From: Cricetomys ansorgei
Lineage: Eukaryota > Chordata > Mammalia > Rodentia > Nesomyidae
Direction of reading: 5' to 3'
DNA length: 64,000 nucleotides
Assembly (NCBI GenBank): GCA_026225945.1
Contig: JAMJFZ010001868.1
Span: 5,401,501 to 5,465,500, forward strand
Position numbers and translations under genes: made by a program
Notes under the pieces: model-generated
What the model was told of the DNA's origin: nothing
Database searches by the model: none
The model's input: only the letters and a program-made list of their open reading frames with translations
Shown here: one piece after another, positions 38,040-49,290 of the stretch
Layout: the number at the start of each line of letters is the position of its first letter
Numbering within the stretch: the stretch's first letter is position 1

Positions 38040-38130
38040 AAATGCAAAACAATATGATTAAATACCAGGAAATAAATAGAAAACGGTGTCTGTCAGGAGC
38101 TTACATTGAGAACGAAAAATAAATAGAAGA
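38040..38130. repeat. Possible ancient mammalian repeat fragment
   Basis: 'caggagcttacattgagaac' resembles the common ancient-repeat motif ending GGAGCTTACATTCTAGTG. The family is not assigned. Confidence 0.25.
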
Positions 38131-39029
38131 TGCAGAATAAGCTTCAGTTATAAAATTTCACATACCAGTGAAACTTCTTAGCTGCACAATCACTATTTAG
38201 TAAAAACCTTAAAATTTGTTAGTAGATCCTTCATATGCTTATTTTCTGCTTTTTTAATATCTCCCCCAACCCTTATTTTGTTTGAAGAAAGGTGCTGCCT
38301 TAGGACTCACAGCAGGTGCTGCTCCTTCCAGACCTGAAAGCAGAAAAGCAGAAGGAAGGCTTTCTCCTCACTGAAGAGCTCACACCGTAGTGAACTGCGC
38401 TTTTCATTGTGAAGTCTTTGATTTGCCTGAACCTTTTCAGCCGGTTTCTTCTGACCCTTAATTGTTTTTATTCCAGATCAAGTTTTCCTCTCCTCATTTT
38501 TTAACCTCTCTTTTCAATTCAAAGTGATTTATGAACCTTATATTCATAAATAGAATCTGTTCTGTTTCAAGTGGTTTTGCAATTCGCCTCCAGAATATTT
38601 AGTGGTCCAGTTCCACCACCTTTGTTCCCCACTGTAACAACCATTAAGGCGTGTGAACCCATCAATCTCTGATTTTATTAAGATTAGATTGTTTTAATGT
38701 GGCAGATAGAGTTGGCTCTAGATTTAGATAATGAACTAAAAGACATGAAACAGGTTGTTGTCACAAAGAATCTTCCTGTATACTATTATTTTATATAAAT
38801 TCTGCATATAACTTGGGATCTACCAAAGGCTACCATCATTTTGATTAAGATTGTGATCTACTATTGTACCAAAAGGAAAAGCATACATTACATTGTCCCC
38901 AATTTTTATTTTTTCCTCAGAAATATTGTTTTAAATCAGTTACTGGCATAAGGACAATGCAAAACATTCAGTACAGTACTAGTCTCTAAATATGGTGGTT
39001 TTAAATGCTTTACTATGAATTTATTTGTT
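38131..39029. other. Unique non-coding sequence
   Basis: Nothing recognised. This is one of the less repeat-rich parts of the window. Confidence 0.4.
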
Positions 39030-39250
39030 GATTTATGCTGAATGGCTGCGTGATTTTGAGGAATCTGACCTCACTATTTAATTTGCCTTCAACAGAGTGA
39101 GACTGATAACAGCATCACTGTTGTAAGGTGAAATGTTCTAGTTATAAGAGCTAACATTATGCGCATCACTCACCATATGCCAGGCACTGTTTAAGCCTCT
39201 TGGACATAATACTTGTTTAATCCTCAAAGCAGGTCATGGGAGAGCTCTGC
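39030..39250. mobile_element. MIR-type ancient SINE fragments
   Basis: 'ctgcgtgattttgaggaatc' with 'tgacctcactatttaatttg' follows the MIR core in plus orientation. 'atgccaggcactgtttaagc' and 'tgtttaatcctcaaagcagg' match another MIR-like or related ancient end. Both are heavily diverged, as expected for repeats that predate the placental radiation. Confidence 0.5.
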
Positions 39251-41409
39251 CTTACCAACATCTGGATCCTGTATATGACACTGATGTCGGGTGGCCCATA
39301 GAGACAGACAAAGTTTCTGTGTACCAAATACAGAAGATAAGCTATGAGAATAAAGAGGGCCCAGTGTTTGCAGATGGGGGCTGAGGAAGGATAGATGCAA
39401 AATGCAAGCTGCTCTGTGAGGTGAAGGAGTAAACCCCAGGGCAAGTGAATCCGGGAAAACAGTGCTATGTATGCAGAAGCTGACAGCTCCAGAGATGACA
39501 AGGTGGATGGTCACTGCCTGTGATCTTTTTCAGGCAGATATCAAAAGAGAGCCAAAGAAAAGACCTTTCAAAATGAGTAAGGGCGAATGGATGCTGCTTT
39601 TTGTCTGTTCATATTAGTGCTTGTCACTGGGCAGAGAAAATAATTGGAAAGAAGTTCAGCCCTGTCCAAAGGCGGACAGCACGCATGGTGAGGTGACATT
39701 GTGTCTCTGCTTTGACTCCACAGGGAGCAAATCAGAAGGTGACTCTGTGCCACACCCCTCCCTGCTCCTTTCAGTCGTGAGCACGTAAGAGTCTACTCTG
39801 TGGCAGGCCCTGCTGGGAAACAACAATGAGTGTGACAGAGAACATTCCTGCCCACTGGGCCTGGACATACCTAGGTGACCTTAGTGAAATTACTACTTCT
39901 ATACAAGTGGTATTCTGTTTCTTTGTTATGTTTTGTTTTTGAAGAAACATTCTTAAACATATAGACTTATGTTCCATTCAATTTTACATTCCTTTAATGG
40001 CCACATTGGCAACTGTGCTTACGTTGAAGTAATGCTCTAGGAAATAGATTGTGTGAGAAAAGGTCCAGGACCAGGTGGACTTTGTTATCCAACTTAATAG
40101 CAAGTCAAGGTCATTAAATAAAAACAGAGAATGAGCATTGTGAGGCCTGCTTTATCCATGATGGACACATTCCCAGATTTCCAGTCAATGTGTGAAACCA
40201 TAAACAATATTACTAAGCCCTTAGATATCGTTTCTCATAAGCCCAAGTTTCAGTAATAAACTTTAATTTATAAAATTATTATAGGGCAAACTCAAGCACT
40301 GCAGTGCTCTCACTTGTGGATTTGATGACTGAGATAGTTACCAAGTGGCCAGTGACCCACAGCTAACACAGTATAGAAACACTAGACGAAGAGCACACTA
40401 AATGACCGGTATGCTGTGTGGCAAATGATTGTATCATGCTCTTGAGAAGAGGGTGTGTGCTATAAAACATGGGAATTTCCATTTAATATTTTGGATTGTA
40501 GTTGTCTGCATGTAATTAAAACTGTCGACAGCCAGGTTGCAGATAATGTTAAAAAAGAGCATTAAGGAAATGTCAGTATGATAAGCTATTGAAAAACATC
40601 TCACTTAACACTCAAAACCTCCTGTGCAAAAAACTTGAGACAAAGGAAAGTAATCAGTCCAGAGTCATAGAGAAACTGAGACTCAGACCTTTTATGGCCT
40701 TTCGTGCTAAGAAAGTTTCTCAAAACACAATTCAGGTGTGTTCTTAGTGCTCATTTTTCAGTTACAGCAGAACTTCCTTACACACGGTTTGGCTTTCCAT
40801 GATTTCCGTAACAATATTGTTCAGTGAGTACCTTATTTGTGCACAAGTTACTTTAAATGGCGTAGACTCCACACTCACAAGTTTATCCAGGGAGGGATGA
40901 ATCAGTTCTTCCCAAAACATACACTAAGCATCCCAGGCTTTTACTGTGCACATAGCTTTCACCTGAAGGATAGTGATTGGCAGTGATTACGGAAAGTCTA
41001 TTGGCAAAGGCTGGGTGAGGACGATGGGGATTCAAGAGATGCTGATGCACAAGGAAGGACAGAGAAGACACAGGACACAGGGAGGCAGCAGTTAGTCTGG
41101 CCTAGAGAAAGTGGCCACACTGACATTATAAACTCAGTCCCTGCCTACCTGCAGCCAGGAGAGGGGGATGGGGAAGGCATACTCTGAACTTCCCATTTCC
41201 TAGCACTCTCATATCCTTTGCTGCCACCTACTGCCTGAACCCTCACAAAGGCTTATCTCCTGGGGTCCAAAGGCTGGAGATTTGGATAGGAATTCAAGAT
41301 GGTTTCAAGACCTCCTGTTAACCTGTGGATCGAGGCTGTGGCATGCTCGGTAAAGCAACACAGAGAGACAGATGAGAGATGAGTTTATCTGGCATAAGTA
41401 AATCTGTTT
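39251..41409. other. Unique non-coding sequence with weak ancient-repeat echoes
   Basis: 'ggaaacaacaatgagtgtga' (39817-39836) and 'gagacaaaggaaagtaatca' (40636 onward) resemble ancient mammalian repeats but are too short to assign. Overlapping small minus frames at 39217-39514 show no domain. Confidence 0.35.
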
Positions 41410-41533
41410 GGTTTTGGTTTTGGTTTTCAGAAGGCATAGCTAGATGTCCTGGGCCATTCTCAAACTCCATGTCTTCCTGCCTCCTTTTCCCAAGTTCTGC
41501 AATTACAGGCATATAGTGCCACAGCTGCCTGGA
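41410..41533 (-). mobile_element. B1 SINE, antisense, diverged
   Basis: A TTTTGGTTTTGG tail is followed by 'tgggccattctcaaactcca', 'cctgcctccttttcccaagt' and 'tgcaattacaggcatatagt'. The order is correct for antisense B1 with a short first part. Confidence 0.7.
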
Positions 41534-41938
41534 CAAATGTATTCTAAAGAATAGTTCAGTTTTGTAATATGTATTCTCTACTCTACACAGTTTATATCTT
41601 TCAGTAATTCTTGTTATGTTGACATGTGATTCTGAAGCTATTTATATAAGGAGAGAAGCCTTGCTCCACTTAGCATGCTAAGTTCGTGTTGCTTGAAATA
41701 TACACTTTGATACAGGTTATTAAGTTAAGAGTGTCTGAAGAGGGTGAACCTAAGTTTCCTGGAAGACATGGAGGAAACAGAATAACATAGAGAAAAATGA
41801 AAATGCATACATATACCAATGGGGTCATTTTGCACTACATACCCTTGTTTCTAGACAATGAAACAATTTATCCTGTGCCTTGAAAAAGCATGCCAGGGTA
41901 GAAGACTGACTGATCTTTCATACCTCTTTCTCATACTT
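41534..41938. other. Unique sequence
   Basis: Nothing recognised. Confidence 0.4.
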
Positions 41939-42318
41939 GTCTCCTTAGTTACAGTTACTATGGCTATGGTGAAACACTATTACCAAAAGAAAGCTTATAG
42001 TTTCTCATTGTAGGCCACCACAACAGTCACTCAGGGAAGGAAGTCAGACAGGGCAGGAACATGATGTAGAAGCCATGGAGAAGTGCTGCTATGGCTTGCA
42101 ATTCATGATGTGCTCCGCCTGCTTTCTTATAGCACCCAGTACCACCTGCCTAGGGATGGCACTGCCCACAGTGAACTGAGGTCTTCCACATCAGTTGTTA
42201 ATCAAGAAACTGCCCCCACAGACTTGCCTACAGGGCAATGTAATAAAAACATTTTTTTCAGCTTAAGTTCCCTCATCCCAGATGCCTCCAGCTTATGTTA
42301 ACAAAAAGTCTAACCAGG
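41939..42318 (-). mobile_element. LTR-like rodent repeat, antisense, copy 1 of a tandem pair
   Basis: Starts TGTCTCCTTAGTTACAG and proceeds through 'tggctatggtgaaacactat', 'ggaaggaagtcagacagggc', 'gcctgctttcttatagcacc', 'ttaatcaagaaactgccccc' and 'tgcctacagggcaatgtaat'. This is the same block order as the next element. It ends where the next copy begins, with no unrelated sequence between. Confidence 0.7.
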
Positions 42319-42702
42319 TGTCTTAGGGTTTTTATTGTTGTGATGAAACACTATGACTAAAAATCAAGTAGGGGAGGAAAGGTTTTATTTGGCATAGACT
42401 TCCATGTAACTATTTATCCTGAAGGAAGTCAGGATAGGAACTCAGACAGGACAGGAACCTGGAGGTAGGAGCTGATGCAGACCATGGAAGGGTGCTTGCT
42501 CCTCATGGGTTGCTTAGGCTTCTTATAGAGCCCAGCACCTCAAGACCTACCCACGATAGACTGAGCTCTCCTCCATTAGTCTCTAATTAAGAAAATGTCC
42601 CACACTGGCTTGCCTGCCGCCTGACCTTCTAGAGACATTTCTCAACCGAGGCTCCTTCCTCAGATGAGTATAGCTTGTGTCAAGACAACATAAACCGTGT
42701 CA
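42319..42702 (-). mobile_element. LTR-like rodent repeat, antisense, copy 2 of a tandem pair
   Basis: On the minus strand the element begins TGACACGG and ends CTAAGACA, that is TG...CA, as LTRs do. In plus orientation it shows 'ggggaggaaaggttttattt', 'ggaagtcaggataggaactc', 'gacaggaacctggaggtagg' and 'gaaaatgtcccacactggct'. It is about 384 bases long, near full length, and better preserved than copy 1. No internal retroviral coding sequence lies between the two. Confidence 0.75.
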
Positions 42703-43650
42703 TTTCTCAGGAAGAATGAATGATGTCTAGCTATTAAGTGACTCTAGATGGTTTCTGCTGGTTTTCCTTTGTATGATGCTCTTTTGAAGGACAAGATTAG
42801 TACCACAGATGCAGATGTCATACAACGATGTTGGAAACAGGTTGGGGAGGGGGAAGGGGATCTGTCTATAACACTGGTAAGTAAAACTATTCTTCATATA
42901 ACTGTATAAGAAAGATCAGTTGTATCCTGGATGTTACCTCTGTTTTCCAATTCAATTGGTCAATAGTGATGTTATCTCCAGCAGTCTGACACACGTACCA
43001 CTTGAATGATTTTTCTGGGAATGAGGTGAATGATCTTTATTGCTCTTTGCTGAGAAGCCCACCAGCAACTACCCTGAAGAATGAAAACCAGAGGAACTCT
43101 CAAAGTCTCCACAGAGACACATTTTAAAACAACTCTCATCCGCACACTGGGTTTAAGCAGGCCCATCATAGAAGCAGGGAGATCACTCTATAAATGGACC
43201 TCAGGTGCTGGAGAAGCGATGAGCTGCTGAGAGACTGAGCAGAAACCAATGAAGCAGCTGAGGACCAAATTTTAGCTTCTATTCATGTGTGCATAACTCC
43301 TAAAACTGCTCTGTCATTCATTGCTCCATTCCCAAATGACCTTCTAAACTCAACAAGAAATAAACAACATTAAACCAAACCTTCCCAACATCCCCAGCTC
43401 TCCCTCCCTGGAATTATCTCTCAATTTCCCTTTACTCTTCCTATTTCTTCAAATTCAATAGCTTTCCTCTGCCACAGCTTTTTGTGCATACCGTTTCTTC
43501 TATTGAAAATGTTCTCTGCACCTGGGTCCTAGTTCCTTCTGCCCATTATTCTTGTTCAAATTAAGCTTTCTCTCAGTTTAGGAAACTTTTATCTATAATA
43601 ACATACTGATGATATGTGTTTAGTGTCCATTTTCTATTACAGCAGAACTT
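42703..43650. other. Unique non-coding sequence
   Basis: No gene; nothing firm recognised. Confidence 0.4.
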
Positions 43651-44000
43651 GCGATGGTTAGTATTAATTATTAACTTAAAACAATCTGGAATCACCAGTG
43701 CAAAGAATCTCAGAAAGAGTTATCTAGGCCATGTTTGCCTGTGAACATGCCTGTAGAAGATTACCTCCATGAACTGGTGTAGGAAGACCCAACCCACTGT
43801 GTAGAGCATTATTCCTTAGGTATGGGTCCTGGTCTACGTAAGAAAAAAAAAGTGAGCTGAGTAATGAGCAAGTTCCGCTGCTTAACTTTCCAACAATGAT
43901 GACCTGTCACCTGGAACTGTGAAGCTCTAATAAACCTTTCTCCTCAAAGTTACCTTTTATCAGGGAACTTTTGTCACAGCATCAGGAACGAAACTAGGCT
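43651..44000 (+). mobile_element. LTR-like rodent repeat, near complete
   Basis: 'gcgatggttagtattaatta' opens the element. 'tctggaatcaccagtgcaaa', 'ggaagacccaacccactgtg' and 'gtgagctgagtaatgagcaa' follow. The end has 'ctctaataaacctttctcct', which includes an AATAAA, then 'ttttgtcacagcatcaggaa' and 'cgaaactagg'. It is in plus orientation, unlike the neighbouring copies. Confidence 0.65.
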
Positions 44001-44062
44001 GGCTGTTGCATGCTCCTTCACCCACCCGCCCTCTTCCACATTCTCTCTCATCCTAGTTCTTC

Positions 44063-44450
44063 TAGTTTGGTTTCTGTTGCTGTGAGAAATACCATGAGCA
44101 AAAACATAAAGGGTTTATTTCAGCTTACCATTTACATTTCAACATTGAAGACACGCAAAAGGAGAGCTTGCAGAGATAATGGTGGAATGTTGTTGTTGGA
44201 TTTCTCTTTCCTCTCTTTTCTCTCCTCCCCGCCTCATAGCTGGTTTTCTTATACAGCCCAGGCATATGTGTTTAGGGATAGCACCCCACAAACACCAGGC
44301 TGGGCCCTACAACATCGTTTAGCATGTAAGAAAATGCATGAAAGTCATAGCCACAGTTCAGTCTGATCTAGGCAATTCTTCAGCTGAGGTTCCCCCTTCT
44401 CAAGTGCCTCTAGTTTTGTGTCAACTTGACTGCTGAAGTTAACTATGACA
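44063..44450 (-). mobile_element. LTR-like rodent repeat, antisense, near complete
   Basis: 'tggtttctgttgctgtgaga', 'aagggtttatttcagcttac', 'cttatacagcccaggcatat', 'acaccaggctgggccctaca' and 'ttttgtgtcaacttgactgc' fall in the order expected of the family at 41939-42702. About 60 bases separate it from the plus-oriented element to its left. The 118-codon plus frame across it is incidental. Confidence 0.7.
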
Positions 44451-44659
44451 TTAGCTGTGATGTTTTATTTACTTTAGGCTAAGGAGTATTTCTGTTCAGA
44501 TTATAGAGACAGTGTGTAGTATTTTGCTCATCTACTATTTATGACTATTTTTAACTAATGGATAAAAAACTGAATGCAAAAGAATGAGATAATATAGTCA
44601 CCCAAGTTTATATATATCCTGTGGCTATAAAGAGCAATGCTGATAAAATAGAATTTTAG
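44451..44659. other. Unique sequence
   Basis: Nothing recognised. Confidence 0.35.
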
Positions 44660-44795
44660 GCCTGGAAATTTTGTTGCTCTTTCAGAAGTTTAAGGGATCA
44701 GTCACCTTCTGATTTCCATGGGCATGAGCCATGCACATACATGCATTCAGGCAAAATGTTCATACACACAAAATAAAATAAATTTAAAAAGAGTT
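44660..44795 (+). mobile_element. B2-type SINE, 3' half
   Basis: 'tcaccttctgatttccatgg', 'gcatgagccatgcacataca', 'tgcattcaggcaaaatgttc' and 'atacacacaaaataaaataa' are the body and tail of a B2-type SINE in plus orientation. The tRNA-derived head is missing or unrecognisable. Confidence 0.7.
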
Positions 44796-45154
44796 CCTAT
44801 GGCTCTTAGGAAACAGGACTTTAGTAAATTTTTTATTAAATTATTGTATGTTGGAAAGTAAACTGCTTTCTATATAAGGCTAGGAATTTTTCTCTGTTTT
44901 AGAAGCAAAAATGTTTATTTCCTTTTCGTAGCCTTAAGTGTAAATTATGCTGATATACAAGAAAATAATTTCTTTACTGTTCATATAGTTACCCTATTAT
45001 ATAGTCTATATAATTTATATTATATAGATACAATTTACATTATATAATTCAATTCACATATGTTACCAACAGTGTATATTGTTTAAGTATCAGCACATGT
45101 AAATGAGTTTTCTAAATTAAATAATCCCCAAATAGATGCTTCACAATCACCAAA
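44796..45154. other. AT-rich unique sequence
   Basis: Includes a palindromic TATA-rich stretch at about 44998-45050, with repeated ATTATATAG/TATATAAT units. Confidence 0.45.
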
Positions 45155-45293
45155 ACCTTTGTTTTGTCTTGTCTTGTTTTTAGCCACTGTTCTCTCTGTA
45201 TCCCAGGCTGCCCCTAGACTACAGCTATCATCCTGCTGGCTTCCTAAATGCTGGAATTACAGGCATGTACAACTACACCTGCCATCAACTGTT
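45155..45293 (-). mobile_element. B1 SINE, antisense
   Basis: A T/G-rich tail (TTTTGTCTTGTCTTGTTTTT) is followed by 'ctctctgtatcccaggctgc', 'cctagactacagctatcatc', 'ctgctggcttcctaaatgct' and 'ggaattacaggcatgtacaa'. Diverged but complete in order. Confidence 0.75.
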
Positions 45294-46044
45294 TTATAAT
45301 AGATTTTACATGTGATCCAAAATAATAAGACACTAGATAGCAGAATCATACTTGGAGATTGCTCTTGGAAAAAAAGGAGCACATGGGTTTTAAATTAATT
45401 TTGTAAATCTCTAAATATATGCAGTGGTAAAGTCCCATAGCCTGAACATAAGTGTGAATGAAGAGAGTGATGTTTGTATGGTCCCTTTGCTAGGGACTGT
45501 TTCAAAGGAAATAATGTGCACTTGATTCTTAATAAAAAGCCATTGTGTAAATCAAGTCTAAACTAATCACAATCTATTCTATTTGGTAAAATTTCATGGA
45601 AGATCTTGATGCTTCTGTGGTCTCTAAGGTATATCCCTTCCAAATATGCAAATGTGGGGACTGAGACTACATCCTCAAAGCCAGATGCTGATCTCAAATT
45701 TTAGCTTGAACACCTAATTAAATGATTTCAGGAAAGATACATAACTTCTTTGTGCCATTGATTCCTCAGAAGTAAGGTGCAAATAATATCACTGACCTTT
45801 TAAAAAAAGTACCATCCTGCAGATGAGGCAGGGAAACATGTTAGAAGTCTGAATAACAGAATAATTGATGCTTATTATTTACAGACGAATAATTCTTGGA
45901 AAATAGTACCATTTAAGAAAGCATTCTGTAATATACTGTTTCTTTATATTCAATGGCGTACATGGCAAGTTTATTAAGCAGTTCATCATATGATTCTGTA
46001 GCCTTCTGATGTGGGAGGAAAAATATCTTATATTTGTGATTTCA
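45294..46044. other. Unique non-coding sequence
   Basis: Nothing recognised. Confidence 0.4.
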
Positions 46045-46185
46045 GACATTGTTTTTTTTTTATTTTTTTGAGACATGGTTGACTTGGAATTTGTTATACA
46101 TACCATGTTATCCTTAAACTCTCAGAGATCCACCTAAGTGTTTCTGCCTCCAGTATGCTGTAATTAAAGGCATATATATACCTCC
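46045..46185 (-). mobile_element. B1 SINE, antisense
   Basis: Poly(T) with TTTTTTTGAGACATGGTT is followed by 'cttggaatttgttatacata', 'taaactctcagagatccacc', 'gtttctgcctccagtatgct' and 'gtaattaaaggcatatatat'. Diverged antisense B1. Confidence 0.75.
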
Positions 46186-48305
46186 TCTTCTGCAGTTTGG
46201 TGGATAATTTGTCAAAGGGAATTATGACATTGACAGTTAGGTTTTAAGAATATTCACCATTCTACGTTTATTGTTCTCATCCCATCCTACTGCCCCCTTT
46301 GTTATGGGCTTCTCTTCTTCCACAGTGAGATGTATGTTCACTTTTTGCAGTGAGCTTCATCTTTCAGAATAGATGTCACAATTTCCAAAGCAGTTTGATT
46401 TCTGCTCTAATGCTTGGTTTATAAGCTAATGCTTTCCATGACTCTTTGTCAAGTTGGCGTCTAAATATCTTACATTTAGTTTATTTAGTAATAAACAAAT
46501 AGGAGAAAATACCCACTAAAAACTTCCACACATATCACTGGAACTTTGCACAATTCTGCACAATTGTGCAGATTTGCAATTTGCACACTCACTACCTTGA
46601 TTTCTGGACATTGAGATATAACTAGTGCCTTCTCCACAGTCACAAGTGGTATCCTATATCCTAAACACAATCTTGTGAGATTTGCATGATATGTTTTTAA
46701 GAAACCTGCAGACCTCAGTGCTCACATTTGTCCACCCCATTCTCTTGGCTGAGAAAAAAGAGACCTTGGAGACTTGGAGATTGCCTGCTGTGCAGCACTG
46801 TGCAAGTTTTCCTCACTGCTTTGCATGTTTTAATCTATATCTTTAGTTCTTCTCAAGAACAATTTTGGCCAGAAATGGTTCATTATTGTCTGTGCTCAAA
46901 ATAGATTTTCATCTTTTCAAAGGCTATGCCAGGAATTAAGTGTCCTCAGGAGTCAAAGCTAATTCCTAAAGCAGCTTTTAAAATGCTTCCAAGTCTGAAC
47001 TTCTACAGTTCTAAAGTTGACTACGGTCAAAGTATAAGATGTTTGGAGTCTGCATAACATCACTAGCTGTTATTCAATTGTATAAAATCAATAGGGTTCC
47101 AGGTACCTAGTCTATCAAAAGTTGTTGAGAAAGCAAAGCATCTGGTCTTTGCTCCCTCGTCCATGATCCTTCTTGATCTCAGGCAGAACCACAATGTATT
47201 TTCAGATCCAAATTCTACATAATTCTTTTTCTGTGTTACCCCACAATATCAAGTCCCCATTTATTTTTCGATGTTAAATGTTACACTATCTTCCTTCTTT
47301 CCAATTACTAAAACTTTAATTAAATTTTCAATTTCTTCTCTGTTTCCTGGCTGGGAAATATTGCTGATGAGTTTTGCATATATTTTCCTTTCTAAACTAT
47401 GAAAATAAAAGCCACACACATCATGTTTATATTAACACTCAAAACAATATAATTTTGAAAATGTATAGGGATACAGACTGTGTGAAAATAGTCTTTTAAA
47501 ATTCTATGGTGGAAATTTGATTTTGGGGGGGTTAATGATGTAATAGCAAAATAAAATAACACACATTGGGTATGTATTCATGGCTTGATAATACCATGAG
47601 TAGACACAGGTACCATCTTCAATCAAGTATAAATTAATTAGATAAACATACACAGGCAAGTTATCTTCTAGGTCCACTGTCTCTGGATCCTGAAATTTAA
47701 CCAACTGATAAATTTGAAAATATTTTGGTAGAATAAAACTTTCTGCATGAAAATACATAGTTTTTTTTTGCATTGTTCCTAAATCAATACTGTATACTAG
47801 TAACGATTTGCATGGCATTTACATTATCATGAATATTATAAGTAGTACAATTATAATGATAATCTGAAGTAATTTTAAGAGATAATTTCAATGCATAGAA
47901 AAATGGGCATAAGTTTTGTGCAAGTAGTATGCAACTTTACATAAGGGACTTGTATATCCTGAGATTTAATCTTCAAGCAAAATGAGTCTTAAAATTAATT
48001 GCCTGAAGATGATGAGGTACAATTATTATTATATCATATATATTTATTATATTATACAATATATATTAATGTACTATAATATATTCTATATTATAACAGA
48101 TCAAACAGTTAAACAAATGGCAGTCACATTTGAAACCTAATCATCTTGTATGAAACAGGAAAGCTAATTCAAGGATTACCTAATGATCATATAGTACATG
48201 TACCATGCAGAAAATAAAGATGATTATTTTATGAAAATTTTTATTTATAATATTTACATTTAATAATTATTAACATTTGTTTAATTATTTTTGTTTGTGT
48301 ATTTA
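46186..48305. other. Unique AT-rich non-coding sequence
   Basis: The 104-codon minus frame at 47504-47818 has no recognisable domain. An AT-rich TATA block lies at about 48025-48095. Confidence 0.4.
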
Positions 48306-48351
48306 TATGTATACAAACGTGTGTACGTGTGTGTGTGTGTGTGTGTGTGTA
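48306..48351. repeat. (GT)n microsatellite
   Basis: ACGTGTGTACGTGTGT start with a pure GT run. It sits at the tail side of the antisense SINE that follows. Confidence 0.85.
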
Positions 48352-48486
48352 GACGGATTCATGTGTGTAGATGACTAGACAACTTGTAGTTGTTTCTTTC
48401 CTTTCACCGTATGGGTTCCAGGGATTGAATCCAAGTTATTAGGGTTACAGATATGCTTTTACCTGGCAGATCATCTCATTGGCACA
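48352..48486 (-). mobile_element. B3-type SINE, antisense
   Basis: 'accgtatgggttccagggat', 'tgaatccaagttattagggt' and the end GCAGATCATCTCATTGGC fit the body, B-box region and A-box head of a tRNA-derived B3 element in antisense. Confidence 0.65.
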
Positions 48487-49059
48487 GTAAAGTCTACTTT
48501 TATAAAAGACAATTGCTACCTTGTATAGAAGGAAAATGTAAAGTTCAATGATATTTCATTCCAGTCTGTTGATTGGAAACAAGGACCAACCCCAGCAAGA
48601 CTCTTTCCCCTTAGATGGCAAGCAAAGTTAACTAGGTTCTAAGTAATGTATAACCCCACATTTGTGAGTACATATCAAACATTTTTACCCTCACAAAATA
48701 ATCTACGATGAACTTTATTATTTCTGGGTTATACAACAGAATATGCATAATATAGTTTTCTGATCTGGTCCTTAAGTCTAGACTGAGCCTCCTTTATGAT
48801 CTCACAGTGGATTCTATCAAAGAGGTTGGTCTATTCTGCAGCTCAGCCATTGCTTTAACAGAATCCAGTGTTTCCGTCTATGCTCATGTCAGTCATTAGT
48901 CTCTGGATTTGCAACCATTCAGTATGAATAAAATATCCTTAAATTGTGACTATTCTTGGTAGGGATGCCAATCTAACACAAGAGGCCCACCTAAAATGTG
49001 GCATAATTATCAGTCATCAAAATATAAGGCATTCTATATTTTTTAATTTTAATTTCATT
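48487..49059. other. Unique non-coding sequence
   Basis: Nothing recognised. Confidence 0.4.
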
Positions 49060-49290
49060 ATTAATATGTGTGTCTGTGTTTGTGTCTGTGTGTATGCCTC
49101 AGTATGTCTGTCTGTATGTATAATGTATGTGTGGGTGAAGACTCATACATGCCATGGAATGCATGTAGGTTTCAGAAGGTGACTTTGAGAAGTCTAGTCT
49201 GTCATTCCACAATAAGTTCTAGGATCAAATCAGGTTGGTAGGCTTATGTAGCAAGAGGTGTTACCTGCCAATCTGTCTCACTAATGCAAG
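49060..49290 (-). mobile_element. B3-type SINE, antisense, diverged
   Basis: A GT/CTGT-rich tail is followed by 'tgccatggaatgcatgtagg', 'tttcagaaggtgactttgag' and 'gttctaggatcaaatcaggt', with the head 'tgccaatctgtctcactaat' at the right. An old antisense B3-type element. Confidence 0.6.

Noticed and set aside
39217..39514. Two overlapping 94-96-codon minus frames next to MIR-like sequence.
   Set aside because: Overlap in different phases, no domain, partly across ancient repeat DNA.
44010..44366. 118-codon plus frame.
   Set aside because: Falls in an antisense LTR-like repeat.
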